Source: Candidatus Arcticimaribacter sp.
GTDB taxonomy: Bacteria; Bacteroidota; Bacteroidia; Flavobacteriales; Flavobacteriaceae
DNA: 8,980 nucleotides
Reading direction: 5' to 3'
Assembly: GCA_011526335.1 (NCBI GenBank)
Contig: WTJB01000103.1
Coordinates: 1-8,980 of the forward strand
Shown: in pieces, positions 1 to 7,686 of the stretch
How positions within the stretch are numbered: the first letter of the stretch is position 1
Layout: each line of letters starts with the position of its first letter
The notes under the pieces: generated by a model
The model's input: only the letters and a program-made list of their open reading frames with translations
Told to the model about the DNA's origin: nothing
Database searches by the model: none
Position numbers and translations under genes: made by a program

Positions 1-1796
1 CCCGCTTGCATAAACAACGCCTTCTTAAATAGGTCTGAACTAAAGCTTAGGGTAGACCGCAGGTTCCATTCGGGGACGTTTAAGGCAAGCTCATCGGATG
101 CCGAACTAACGTTTTGGTATTGTGCCGTGTTGGTCAGCGCAAATTTTTTGAGAAAAACATAATGCCCTTCATACCGCACTTTTAGATAGGTCATGACGGA
201 ACCCGCTTGCTGTACCGAAACCAAGAATTGATCTATGGGGAGCTGGGTTTCTTCCTCTATTTGGGTTGGCGACTGTAAATAATGGGTGTAGTTTTCAAGA
301 CGTTGGAAATTTCCGCTGATCGTTCCTAGGACCGGGTGACTAAGCTGTAGGGTAAGGCCTGCAATTTTTTCGTTTTCTAAGTTTGGGTTATACCAGTTGT
401 AGTGGGTGTAAGCAGATTTATAGCGAATAAAATTAAAATCAGGCATACGATTACGGTAGTCGAATTTAGCCAATACATACCCCTTGTTCGGGAACGTAAA
501 GCGCGCTGATGTAGAAAAAGAATCACTAAGGTCGGTTCCCGAAAGGGTCTTATTAAAGGAACTAATCCAATCAAAGCCTTTCCAAGTAAAATTCCATTGG
601 GCGTTGAGATACATTGGGCTTATTTCATATTCGTCTGGCCCAGTGCTTACCACCTCATCGGTTGTTTCTCTAAAGAAATATTGCGATTTGTAATTTTCAA
701 TCCCAACACGTAACTCGCCCAAAAAAGGGGCCTTGAGATGGGTTTCTATTCTGTGATTGAGATAGGCATGTTTTACCCAATCATTGACCGCAGCATCATT
801 GAGCCGTTCTCCAAAATAGCTAGAGTTACTGGAATCATTATAGGTGTAAAACTTGGTTTCGTTGGTAAGGCTTTGGCCTAAGGTCCATTGAATTCCCAAA
901 CTGTCTTTTGGCTGCGCTAGGGAGTATTGATGATAAAAATGACTTCGTTTTCCGTTTAAGGTGTTTTCTGCGGAACGCAGTCGTATGGGCAAAACAGAGC
1001 GCTCGAGAAAATCGGGATCGCCCGTTTGGAAGGAGACTATTCCATCTGCCGTCACTCCTCCGTTTTCTTGATTTTCGATCAACTGGGCTGTATAATGTGC
1101 TCGGGCTTTGTAGCGTTCATTTTTTGTTTTATAGGTAAAGGACAATTTCGTCGCTTCTGTATTGGAACGCTGATTTACATATTTCCCCAAAGATCGCATT
1201 CCTCTATAATTGAGGGCAAAGTTAAATTGCGGGCTGGTGTTTACGGCAATCACAACATCGGCCAATTGCCCTTGTTCTAGGGTGGTTTTAAAAAACATTT
1301 CTGTCAGCGGGGTCGGAACCTCATAATATCGGGTATCATGGGTTTCGGTGTACACATAGTGTTTTGAGCGTGCCCCTAACTGTGCCCGGAGAGGTTTCTC
1401 TATAAAGTCATGCCCTAGTCGATTAAAGGCGTGTCCCATATTCACAAAAGGCAAGAGTTCGAAATAATCTTTACGGAGGTAGTTGAACACATAGTCCTTT
1501 TGTATGGTCAGGCTGGTGTCGATAGCCATCGATCGCTGATGTTGTAGAATGCGATACATATCGATGGTGGCGGTATCGATGACCACTTCTTTTTTTTCTT
1601 TATCGCCAAGAAATTTTGCTTTCCCGCTAAGACTATCCCTAACGGTATTGATGCTGTCGTTAATTCTTGCCGGAGGTCGTATTGAAATACTGTCTTGAAC
1701 AACGATAGGATTTTGCGGAAGCGAATCCAGTATTTTTTCTTGCCCGTGGAGTTGGGGGAGAAAAAAAACCATTAAAAAGAAGAAAATCCGTTGCAC
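1..1796 (-). CDS. Putative porin, Porin_10 family (partial, 3' end outside window)
   Basis: The minus strand is open without a stop from a GTG at 1796 to the window edge, giving 598 codons of an outer-membrane beta-barrel protein. The first 18 residues form a signal peptide (MQRIFFFLMVFFLPQLHG, then QE), which favours the GTG; an in-frame TAG lies directly upstream, and the first ATG (1772) would remove the basic start of the signal. After a linker rich in D, S and I come segments I associate with the flavobacterial 'putative porin' family: FNYLRKDYFELLPFVNMG, then YYEVPTPLTEMFFKT, LEQGQLADVVIAVNTSPQFN, and NQENGG followed by FQTGDPDFLERSV. The rest alternates aromatic and polar residues (for example FNFALNYRGMRSLGKY, YVLAKFDYRNRM), as expected of transmembrane strands. 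It presumably sits in the outer membrane as a pore; the substrate is unknown. It is divergent from rnhB. The C-terminal strands are missing only because the window ends. Confidence 0.88.
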   Translation of the reverse strand, partial: MQRIFFFLMVFFLPQLHGQEKILDSLPQNPIVVQDSISIRPPARINDSINTVRDSLSGKAKFLGDKEKKEVVIDTATIDMYRILQHQRSMAIDTSLTIQKDYVFNYLRKDYFELLPFVNMGHAFNRLGHDFIEKPLRAQLGARSKHYVYTETHDTRYYEVPTPLTEMFFKTTLEQGQLADVVIAVNTSPQFNFALNYRGMRSLGKYVNQRSNTEATKLSFTYKTKNERYKARAHYTAQLIENQENGGVTADGIVSFQTGDPDFLERSVLPIRLRSAENTLNGKRSHFYHQYSLAQPKDSLGIQWTLGQSLTNETKFYTYNDSSNSSYFGERLNDAAVNDWVKHAYLNHRIETHLKAPFLGELRVGIENYKSQYFFRETTDEVVSTGPDEYEISPMYLNAQWNFTWKGFDWISSFNKTLSGTDLSDSFSTSARFTFPNKGYVLAKFDYRNRMPDFNFIRYKSAYTHYNWYNPNLENEKIAGLTLQLSHPVLGTISGNFQRLENYTHYLQSPTQIEEETQLPIDQFLVSVQQAGSVMTYLKVRYEGHYVFLKKFALTNTAQYQNVSSASDELALNVPEWNLRSTLSFSSDLFKKALFMQA

Positions 1797-1885
1797 CTAT
1801 ATCTATTTTGTTGCGAAGTTAAAACTAAATTTCAATCTATTCCCTCCTAAAATCTGCTTTTAACCTTTTACCTTTAGCCTATTCT
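1797..1885. promoter_or_regulatory. Divergent intergenic region between porin and rnhB
   Basis: This 89-bp AT-rich gap must hold the 5' signals of two divergent genes. On the minus strand TAGTTTTA (1820-1827) matches seven of eight positions of the Bacteroidota -7 consensus TAnnTTTG (the n positions are free), 24 bp before the porin GTG. On the plus strand TACCTTTA (1869-1876) also matches seven of eight, 10 bp before the rnhB ATG. Neither has a clear TTTG -33 box at normal spacing, so both are tentative. No riboswitch-like fold or strong Shine-Dalgarno sequence was seen. Confidence 0.3.
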
Positions 1886-2488
1886 ATGGGAACTTTAGAA
1901 CGACAATATTTGGAAGGCATAGAAGCCGGAACAGACGAAGCTGGACGGGGATGTTTGGCAGGACCTGTGGTGGCAGCGGCCGTGGTATTACCCCCAGACT
2001 TTTCGTCTCCTATACTCAATGACTCTAAAAAGCTAACCGAGAAACAACGCTATGCTTTACGCGAAGAAATAGAAAGGGTTGCGCTTGCCTACGGAGTGGC
2101 AGAATGTAGCCCTGAAGAAATTGACCAATGGAATATTCTTAATGCTTCTATAACCGCTATGCATAGGGCTTTAGATAAATTACAGCTAGATTTGGATGGA
2201 ATAGCCGTGGATGGAAATCGTTTTAAACCCTATAAAAACGTTCCTTACCACACCCATATAAAAGGAGATGGAAGATTCCTAAACATTGCCGCAGCCTCTA
2301 TTTTAGCGAAAACCTATCGCGACGATTTTATGAAAAAAATGGCCCTGACTTTTCCGCAATACGCTTGGGAAAAAAATAAAGGATATCCAACAGCGGCGCA
2401 TCGTGAGGCCATCAAAGCCTATGGCCCAACACCCTGGCATAGAAAATCTTTTCGATTACTGCCCGAACAACTTCAAATTGAATTTTAG
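1886..2488 (+). CDS. rnhB: Ribonuclease HII
   Basis: RNase HII cleaves the RNA strand of RNA:DNA hybrids and incises at single ribonucleotides in DNA, starting ribonucleotide excision repair in the cytoplasm. The 200-residue length is normal for the family. The signature GTDEAGRGCLAGPVVAAAVV lies at residues 15-34 and supplies catalytic D17 and E18. The third acidic residue is D109 in AVDGN, and the fourth is D128 in KGDG. NDSKKL (45-50), AASILAKTYRD (136-146) and the terminal block KGYPTAAHREAI...GPTPWHRKSF (165-189) are all typical of type 2 enzymes. The ATG at 1886 leaves only 14 residues before the first strand, as usual. No key residue is missing. A large lipoprotein gene follows 30 bp downstream on the same strand and may be co-transcribed. 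Confidence 0.97.
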   Translation: MGTLERQYLEGIEAGTDEAGRGCLAGPVVAAAVVLPPDFSSPILNDSKKLTEKQRYALREEIERVALAYGVAECSPEEIDQWNILNASITAMHRALDKLQLDLDGIAVDGNRFKPYKNVPYHTHIKGDGRFLNIAAASILAKTYRDDFMKKMALTFPQYAWEKNKGYPTAAHREAIKAYGPTPWHRKSFRLLPEQLQIEF

Positions 2489-2494
2489 GTTTCT

Positions 2495-2512
2495 TAAATT
2501 TGAATCAAATTT
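2495..2512 (+). promoter_or_regulatory. Candidate promoter -7 box overlapped by a perfect inverted repeat
   Basis: In the 30-bp gap between rnhB and the lipoprotein gene, TAAATTTG (2495-2502) is an exact match to the Bacteroidota -7 element TAnnTTTG, 16 bp before the ATG at 2519. The repeat AAATTTGA-A-TCAAATTT (2496-2512) has two perfect 8-bp arms around one base and covers most of this box. This could be a small operator, or chance in AT-rich DNA. A convincing -33 TTTG at normal spacing is absent; the nearest TTG (2478-2480) is only 14 bp upstream. Confidence 0.35.
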
Positions 2513-2518
2513 GCGTTT

Positions 2519-4990
2519 ATGTACAAGGGTATACCAAAAACAGCTCTTCTTCTTATTGCCATAGTATGCTTAACGGCTTGTGAAACCAAAACCACAACTT
2601 CTTTTTCGCTCATCGATTGGGTGCCGCAAAACACCATTTGGGTCGCCCAGCTTAATGATTTGGAAAGCTTTAAAACCCAAGAACGAAACAACCCCCTAGC
2701 CAATCAATTGCGCCCCTTGTTTGCTTCGGTTCAAGAAGACATCGAAACAACGCTTCCCAAAAATCCTGAAAATCAAGCCTTGTTATTTTTGACCCGTTAT
2801 GGGAAAGCGCAAATCGCGACCAGTTATGTAGATAAACACCCGTTTGACAGTCTCTTTTTAGCACTTCCAAAAAAAGAATACAACGGAAGAACAATCTATA
2901 TAGAAAAACAAGACGAACATACCATTTTTACAAGTTTTGTAGACGGCTTTCGCATACGTTCTACAACCCAACTGATTTTAGAGAACTGCATCCGAAATTT
3001 TGAAAATGATGCCAAAGCGGTTAGCTCTCCATTTTTTTATGAATTGGTGAATACCGCCAACAAAGGAAGTGCTTTAAACCTCTTTATTCAGCCGAGAGAA
3101 GAAAGCCTTTTATCGTCTCTGATACCCGAAACTCCTTTATTCCCCAAAACAGGATTCGAATGGAATACCTATGATATTGACTTTACCGAAAAAAGCATTG
3201 AATGGGATGGCTTGGTGCAGCTTGTAGATTCTATTGGGGATCCGCTTGGAATTTTAAAAGACAGCCAACCGCAAAAATCACTGATAGATCAAATCACACC
3301 CGCCAATGCCACCAGCATGTTGTCGCTGCCCTTAGACAACACCCAAGTCATTGAAGACCAGTTTCGGAAATGGGTACAGCAAAGAAATATCCCATTAGCT
3401 ACTATCGATTTAGAAGCCCTAAGCAGTGTTGATGAAATTGGGTGGATTCAATTGAAAAAGGAATTGGGCATCGCGTTTCATTTAAAAAATGAACTTCGCG
3501 CTAGTCAGCTTTTTTTACCTGATAGCCCGCAAGAAGAGTTTAGAAACACCCCCTACTACCCTACTCGCCTAGCCAAAGATGTGCAGGTGTTTTTATCTAC
3601 TTTAGGAAAAACCCCAGCCATACAATGGGTCTGTAAAATAGATGATTTTTTACTTTTTGCAGAGAGTGAAGGCGGACTTAAGGAGCTCATAAGCGCCTAT
3701 AAAGAAGAAAAAACCTTGGCCGCAAGCAAACGCTACCAAGCCTTTAAAGAAAATCTTTCTCAAAAGAATAGCTTTCTGTGGGTAGCCAACACTAAAACTG
3801 TACTGGAATATTGGGAAAACAGCTTCCCTGACAAAGCGGAAAGTCTTTCTGAATTTGACCATAAAACCTACCCTTATGCTGGCTATCAAGGGGTGGCGGA
3901 AAGTGATTTTATGCACCTTTATTTACGGGTTCACAACAGCAGCATAACAAAACAAGAGGGCACGGTAGAGCAAAAAATACTGCTTCAACTCGAAGCACAG
4001 GCACAACAAGCCCCTCAATGGCTATACAACCATAGAACCAAAAGAAAAGACATTGCCATTCAAGACCGAAACAACACCTTATATCTTTTTTCTGATCAAG
4101 GAAAATTGTTTTGGAAAAAAGAGCTAGAAGGAAGTATCCAAGGCAAGATACAGCAAGTAGATTTGTTTAAAAACAAACGCCTGCAAATGGCTTTCAGAAC
4201 AGAAAAGAAACTCTATGTGTTGGACAGGAACGGGAAAAGGGTAAATCCATTCCCCTTAAATCTTTCGGATGATGGACCCATTCAGCCTTTGGCCGTGTTT
4301 GATTATGATAAAAATAGAAATTATCGCTTTTTGGTTAGTCAAGGAAATCGACTACAGATGTATGACGGAAAAGGGAAAAAGGTAAATGGCTTTAGCTTTA
4401 AAAAAACAAAGAGTAATGTACTAAATGCCCCCATTCACGTCCGCATAAAACGCAAGGATTATATCGTGGTACAAGAAGAAAATGGGAAGTTACATATTTT
4501 GAATCGTACCGGAAAAACACGGATTAAAGTACCCGAAAAAATCAATTTTTCTGGCAATAAAATGTACTCCTATCTCAATCTATTTACCACCACAGATACA
4601 GACGGAAACTTGGTTCAGATTGACACCAAAGGAGGGAGAGTTTCTACCCCTCTAGGCGTAGAAGCAGATCATAAAGTTAGCTGTACCGAAAAATCACTGG
4701 TTAGCCTTTCGGGCAATATGCTTACGATCAAAGGCATTCCTGTTACCCTTCCTTACGGCACCTATACCGATCCACAAATTTTCTATCTTCAAAACATCTT
4801 ATACATTTCTGTAACCGATATTGAATCAGAGAAAGTCTATCTCTTTTATAGCAACGGAACAGCGGTTCAAGGCTTCCCCGTTTATGGCACTTCCGGTATT
4901 GATCTGACCAACGCTGACCAAGACAAAGCCTTAGAAATGGTGGTGCTCTCTGAAAAAGATGGAATCCTGGTCTATGAAATTAATCCTTAA
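2519..4990 (+). CDS. Large lipoprotein with C-terminal beta-propeller-like repeats, function unknown
   Basis: I do not recognise a named gene. The 823-residue product begins with a lipoprotein signal (MYKGIPKTALLLIAIVCLTA, then C21 in a LTAC lipobox), so it should be lipid-anchored in the envelope. Residues 30-500 form an alpha/beta region starting LIDWVPQNTIWVAQLND, a motif of the kind seen at the start of DUF3352-like proteins; that link is tentative. From about residue 510 there are six similar units: LYLFSDQGKLFWKKEL (521), LYVLDRNGKRVNPFP (565), LQMYDGKGKKVNGFSF (612), LHILNRTGKTRIKVP (658), LVQIDTKGGRVSTP (698) and VYLFYSNGTAVQGFPV (773). Each has a strand, a turn D/N-x-x-G and another strand, as in PQQ- or FG-GAP-type propeller blades. 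No catalytic motif is visible, so binding or assembly is more likely than enzyme activity. It follows rnhB closely, and its 3' end overlaps convergent lipB by 11 bp. Confidence 0.85.
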   Translation: MYKGIPKTALLLIAIVCLTACETKTTTSFSLIDWVPQNTIWVAQLNDLESFKTQERNNPLANQLRPLFASVQEDIETTLPKNPENQALLFLTRYGKAQIATSYVDKHPFDSLFLALPKKEYNGRTIYIEKQDEHTIFTSFVDGFRIRSTTQLILENCIRNFENDAKAVSSPFFYELVNTANKGSALNLFIQPREESLLSSLIPETPLFPKTGFEWNTYDIDFTEKSIEWDGLVQLVDSIGDPLGILKDSQPQKSLIDQITPANATSMLSLPLDNTQVIEDQFRKWVQQRNIPLATIDLEALSSVDEIGWIQLKKELGIAFHLKNELRASQLFLPDSPQEEFRNTPYYPTRLAKDVQVFLSTLGKTPAIQWVCKIDDFLLFAESEGGLKELISAYKEEKTLAASKRYQAFKENLSQKNSFLWVANTKTVLEYWENSFPDKAESLSEFDHKTYPYAGYQGVAESDFMHLYLRVHNSSITKQEGTVEQKILLQLEAQAQQAPQWLYNHRTKRKDIAIQDRNNTLYLFSDQGKLFWKKELEGSIQGKIQQVDLFKNKRLQMAFRTEKKLYVLDRNGKRVNPFPLNLSDDGPIQPLAVFDYDKNRNYRFLVSQGNRLQMYDGKGKKVNGFSFKKTKSNVLNAPIHVRIKRKDYIVVQEENGKLHILNRTGKTRIKVPEKINFSGNKMYSYLNLFTTTDTDGNLVQIDTKGGRVSTPLGVEADHKVSCTEKSLVSLSGNMLTIKGIPVTLPYGTYTDPQIFYLQNILYISVTDIESEKVYLFYSNGTAVQGFPVYGTSGIDLTNADQDKALEMVVLSEKDGILVYEINP

Positions 4991-5690
4991 GATTTGCCTT
5001 AAAAAGGGTAAGAAAATGAGCGATTAATTTAGATTTTACCTCTTCCATTGGGACAGCTTTCCCCAATTCTTTTTGTAAAGAGGTGACGGCTTTTCCTTGA
5101 ATACCGCAGGGAATGATATAGTCGAAATAGGTTAAATCTGTATTTACATTAAGCGCAAAACCATGCATGGTTACCCATCGACTGGCCTTAACACCCATCG
5201 CACATATTTTTCGTGCAAAAGGGGTTCCTACATCCAACCATACACCTGTTTCGCCTTCGCTACGGGTGGCGTTTAGGCCATATTCAGACAAGGTAAGTAT
5301 CACCATTTCTTCCAGAAAACGCAGGTATTTGTGAATGTCGGTAAAAAAATTTTCAAGGTCCAAAATAGGATAGCCCACGACTTGGCCTGGCCCGTGAAAA
5401 GTAATGTCTCCCCCTCTGTTGGTTTTATAAAAGTGAATCCCTTTTTGATCCAATTCTCTTTCATTGAGGAGCAGGTGTTTGGGCAAACCACTTTTACCAA
5501 GAGTGATCACAGGGGGGTGTTCTACAAATAAAAAATGATTTTCGGTCGCCTGAGCTACAGCTGCCCCTCTATTTTTCTTTTTGATATCTACAGCCTGCTG
5601 AAGAAGTTTTTCTTGTATATCCCAAGTATCTTTATATGCTTGTACACCTACATCTTGTAACTGAACGATACGATTAACGATAGTATTCAA
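4980..5690 (-). CDS. lipB: Lipoyl(octanoyl) transferase LipB
   Basis: LipB moves the octanoyl group from octanoyl-ACP onto the lipoyl-domain lysine of enzymes such as pyruvate dehydrogenase, the step before sulfur insertion by LipA. Numbered from the TTG at 5690, the 236-residue protein carries FLFVEHPPVITLGKSG (53-68), the signature NRGGDITFHGPGQVVGYPIL (91-110), catalytic K161 in ARKICAMGVK, and catalytic C195 in IIPCGIQGKAVTSL. Start choice: the first ATG in frame (5783) would add 31 residues that align with nothing in the family and would be read from inside the upstream yqaE-like gene. The TTG gives the normal length and begins [15 protein letters not shown], close to known N-termini. 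With it lipB overlaps the upstream gene by 17 bp, suggesting translational coupling. The 3' end overlaps the convergent lipoprotein gene; no hairpin terminator is visible there. Confidence 0.93.
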   Translation of the reverse strand: MNTIVNRIVQLQDVGVQAYKDTWDIQEKLLQQAVDIKKKNRGAAVAQATENHFLFVEHPPVITLGKSGLPKHLLLNERELDQKGIHFYKTNRGGDITFHGPGQVVGYPILDLENFFTDIHKYLRFLEEMVILTLSEYGLNATRSEGETGVWLDVGTPFARKICAMGVKASRWVTMHGFALNVNTDLTYFDYIIPCGIQGKAVTSLQKELGKAVPMEEVKSKLIAHFLTLFKANLKD

Positions 5691-5847
5691 ATCGGTTGGT
5701 GTTGTTAAGAATAACAAGGGCTGCAATGGTTCCAGGCACCCACCCGCAAAGGGTAAGGATAAAGACGATAAGTATAGAGCCACAACCTTGATCTAATACA
5801 GATAAGGGGGGAAATAAAATCGCTAGTAGGACGCGTAAAATACTCAC
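5674..5847 (-). CDS. YqaE/Pmp3 family small membrane protein
   Basis: This 57-residue peptide starts at a GTG and would be missed by an ATG-only search. It belongs to the YqaE/Pmp3 (UPF0057) family of small hydrophobic inner-membrane proteins, linked in other organisms to stress and membrane-potential maintenance; its bacterial role is not settled. What shows this: residues 2-18 [17 protein letters not shown] with the paired prolines at 13-14, then DQGCGS, then a second helix [20 protein letters not shown] (27-46) with the family's L-C/L-G-W/Y-V/I-P-G core. There are two membrane segments. The tail [10 protein letters not shown] is polar. An upstream extension to an ATG at 5994 would run antisense through the start of lysS and its promoter, so it is rejected. 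It is first in a likely two-gene unit with lipB, overlapping it by 17 bp. Confidence 0.85.
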   Translation of the reverse strand: MSILRVLLAILFPPLSVLDQGCGSILIVFILTLCGWVPGTIAALVILNNTNRFEYYR

Positions 5848-5861
5848 GTTAAAATTTTTAT

Positions 5862-5869
5862 TAAAGATA
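5862..5869 (-). promoter_or_regulatory. Candidate -7 box for the yqaE-like gene and lipB
   Basis: Read on the minus strand the bases are TATCTTTA, matching seven of eight positions of TAnnTTTG and ending 14 bp before the GTG at 5847. It lies in the 79-bp divergent gap shared with lysS. No clear -33 TTTG is visible, so this rests on position and the partial match alone. Confidence 0.35.
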
Positions 5870-5903
5870 CATATTTTTAAAGATGTAAAATTGGGGAACT
5901 CCC

Positions 5904-5911
5904 TATCTTTG
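5904..5911 (+). promoter_or_regulatory. Promoter -7 box for lysS (TATCTTTG)
   Basis: TATCTTTG is an exact match to the Bacteroidota -7 element TAnnTTTG and sits 15 bp before the ATG at 5927. This short leader is common in the phylum. Its position rules out the upstream in-frame TTG (5891) as a translation start, because transcription would begin after it. The -33 element is not obvious; a TTG at 5891-5893 is too close. Confidence 0.6.
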
Positions 5912-5926
5912 CTAAAATTTGAAGAT

Positions 5927-7618
5927 ATGGTGCTTTCTGAGCAAGAAATCGTAAGAAGAGAAAAATTAGCCAAACTCAGAGCACTGGGTATCAATCCCTA
6001 CCCAGCTCCTTTGTATCCTGTAGATACCACTGCAAATGAAATAAAATCCCATTTTGAAGAGGGAAAAAAGGTTGTTCTTGCGGGACGATTAATGTCCAGA
6101 AGAATACAAGGAAAAGCCAGTTTCGCCGAATTGCAAGACAGTAGCGGCCGCATTCAAGTTTACTTCAATCGGGATGAAATTTGCCAGGGGGAAGACAAGA
6201 CCCTTTACAATGAAGTGTATAAAAAACTTTTGGATATTGGGGACATCATTGGTATAGAAGGGAGTCTTTTTACCACTCAGGTGGGAGAAAAAACGGTACA
6301 GGTTAATCACTTTACCCTTTTAAATAAAACCTTACGCCCACTTCCTCTTCCCAAGACGGATGCCGATGGAAATGTTTATGATGAATTCAACGATCCCGAA
6401 CTGCGCTACAGACAACGCTATGTAGATTTGATCGTAAATCCCAAGGTAAAAGACACTTTTATAAAACGAACAAAAATCACCAATAGCATCCGCGATTTTT
6501 TTAATCAACGTGACTATTTGGAGGTAGAGACCCCTATTTTACAACCTATCCCGGGAGGTGCCTCAGCCCGCCCTTTTATCACCCATCACAATGCCTTGGA
6601 CATTCCCTTATATTTAAGAATTGCCAATGAATTGTATTTAAAACGACTCATTGTAGGGGGCTTTGATGGGGTATATGAATTCTCTAAGGATTTTAGAAAT
6701 GAAGGGATGGACCGTACCCATAATCCAGAATTTACCGTAATGGAATTGTATGTCGCCTATAAAGACTACTTCTGGATGATGGAAACCACAGAAGCACTAC
6801 TCGAAAAAGTGGCGCTTGATTCTAATGGAGACACCACGGTGAAAGTAGGTGAAAATGAAATCAACTTCAAAGCGCCCTATCCTAGGGTTCCGATTTTGGA
6901 AGCCATTAAAACCCATACAGGTATAGATGTCTCGGAGATGGACGAAGACCAACTCCGCGAAACGGCAAAAGAACTTGGGCTAGAAGTAGATGAAACCATG
7001 GGGGTAGGAAAACTCATTGATGAAATTTTTGGGGAGAAGTGCGAGCACCATTACATTCAACCGACGTTTATAACGGACTACCCTAAAGAAATGAGTCCCT
7101 TGACCAAGGAACATCGCTCTAATCCTAAACTCACCGAACGTTTTGAACTCATGGTCAATGGGAAAGAATTGGCAAATGCCTATTCAGAATTAAATGATCC
7201 TATAGATCAACGAGAACGTTTTGAAGAGCAACTCAAACTGAGTGAAAAAGGAGACGACGAAGCCATGTTTATTGACCAAGACTTCTTGCGGGCTTTAGAA
7301 TACGGCATGCCCCCTACCTCAGGAATTGGGATTGGCATCGACCGTTTGGTGATGTTAATGACCAACAACAGCTCTATTCAAGAAGTGCTTTTCTTTCCGC
7401 AAATGCGCCCTGAAAAAAAAGAGGTTCCTTTGACCGAAGAAGAGAAATTGATTTTGGAGGAATTAAAAAAAGAAAATCCCATCCTATTGAATGCCCTCAA
7501 AACCCAAGTAGGGTTGAGCAACAAAAAGTGGGATGTGTCTTTAAAGGGTCTCAACAAAAAAGGATTAAGTCAGGTAGAGAAAAAAGAAGACGGTCTTTGG
7601 ATCCAGTTAAAAGACTAG
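5927..7618 (+). CDS. lysS: Lysyl-tRNA synthetase, class II
   Basis: LysRS charges tRNA-Lys with lysine using ATP. Numbered from the ATG at 5927 (563 residues), the N-terminal arm [18 protein letters not shown] leads into INPYP, then an OB-fold anticodon-binding domain (about 48-133: [20 protein letters not shown] and following). The class II core follows: motif 1 around [15 protein letters not shown] (191-205), motif 2 [15 protein letters not shown] (256-270), and motif 3 [11 protein letters not shown] (466-476) with its ATP-binding arginine at 473. The start is set by family alignment and the promoter box at 5904-5911; a TTG 36 bp upstream in frame would add 12 unsupported residues. After the core, about 65 lysine- and glutamate-rich residues form a C-terminal extension that typical bacterial LysRS lacks but that, as I recall, Bacteroidota enzymes often have. 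It is divergent from the yqaE-like gene. Confidence 0.97.
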   Translation: MVLSEQEIVRREKLAKLRALGINPYPAPLYPVDTTANEIKSHFEEGKKVVLAGRLMSRRIQGKASFAELQDSSGRIQVYFNRDEICQGEDKTLYNEVYKKLLDIGDIIGIEGSLFTTQVGEKTVQVNHFTLLNKTLRPLPLPKTDADGNVYDEFNDPELRYRQRYVDLIVNPKVKDTFIKRTKITNSIRDFFNQRDYLEVETPILQPIPGGASARPFITHHNALDIPLYLRIANELYLKRLIVGGFDGVYEFSKDFRNEGMDRTHNPEFTVMELYVAYKDYFWMMETTEALLEKVALDSNGDTTVKVGENEINFKAPYPRVPILEAIKTHTGIDVSEMDEDQLRETAKELGLEVDETMGVGKLIDEIFGEKCEHHYIQPTFITDYPKEMSPLTKEHRSNPKLTERFELMVNGKELANAYSELNDPIDQRERFEEQLKLSEKGDDEAMFIDQDFLRALEYGMPPTSGIGIGIDRLVMLMTNNSSIQEVLFFPQMRPEKKEVPLTEEEKLILEELKKENPILLNALKTQVGLSNKKWDVSLKGLNKKGLSQVEKKEDGLWIQLKD

Positions 7619-7686
7619 CTTTTCTCAACAGCTAAGTAAGGAGATTAAACCTTTGTACACACTTAGGGTCATATATACCAAAAACA

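Noticed and set aside
377..1702. Short open frames of 64-84 residues on both strands (377-574, 484-693, 908-1138, 1026-1280, 1508-1702)
   Set aside because: They are shadows of the porin frame, which is open through the whole stretch and encodes a recognisable family with a signal peptide.
2494..3916. Minus-strand frames at 2494-2703, 2670-2894 and 3650-3916
   Set aside because: They are antisense to the 823-residue lipoprotein, with no recognisable motif and no promoter signal.
5300..5531. Frames at 5300-5500 (minus) and 5331-5531 (plus) within lipB
   Set aside because: They overlap the conserved catalytic part of lipB in other frames and encode nothing recognisable.
5692..5783. N-terminal extension of lipB from ATG 5783
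   Set aside because: It lies wholly inside the yqaE-like gene in another frame, resembles no LipB N-terminus and makes the protein too long.
5848..5994. N-terminal extension of the yqaE-like frame to an ATG at 5994
   Set aside because: It would be antisense to the start of lysS and to its promoter; the family begins at the residue coded by the GTG at 5847.
6089..6310. Minus-strand frame of 73 residues inside lysS
   Set aside because: It is antisense to the conserved OB-fold of lysyl-tRNA synthetase; a shadow.
7619..7686. Promoter between lysS and the small secreted protein
   Set aside because: A TTTG at 7652-7655 could be a -33 box, but the expected TAnnTTTG about 19 bp later is absent (TATACCAA), so I do not call it.
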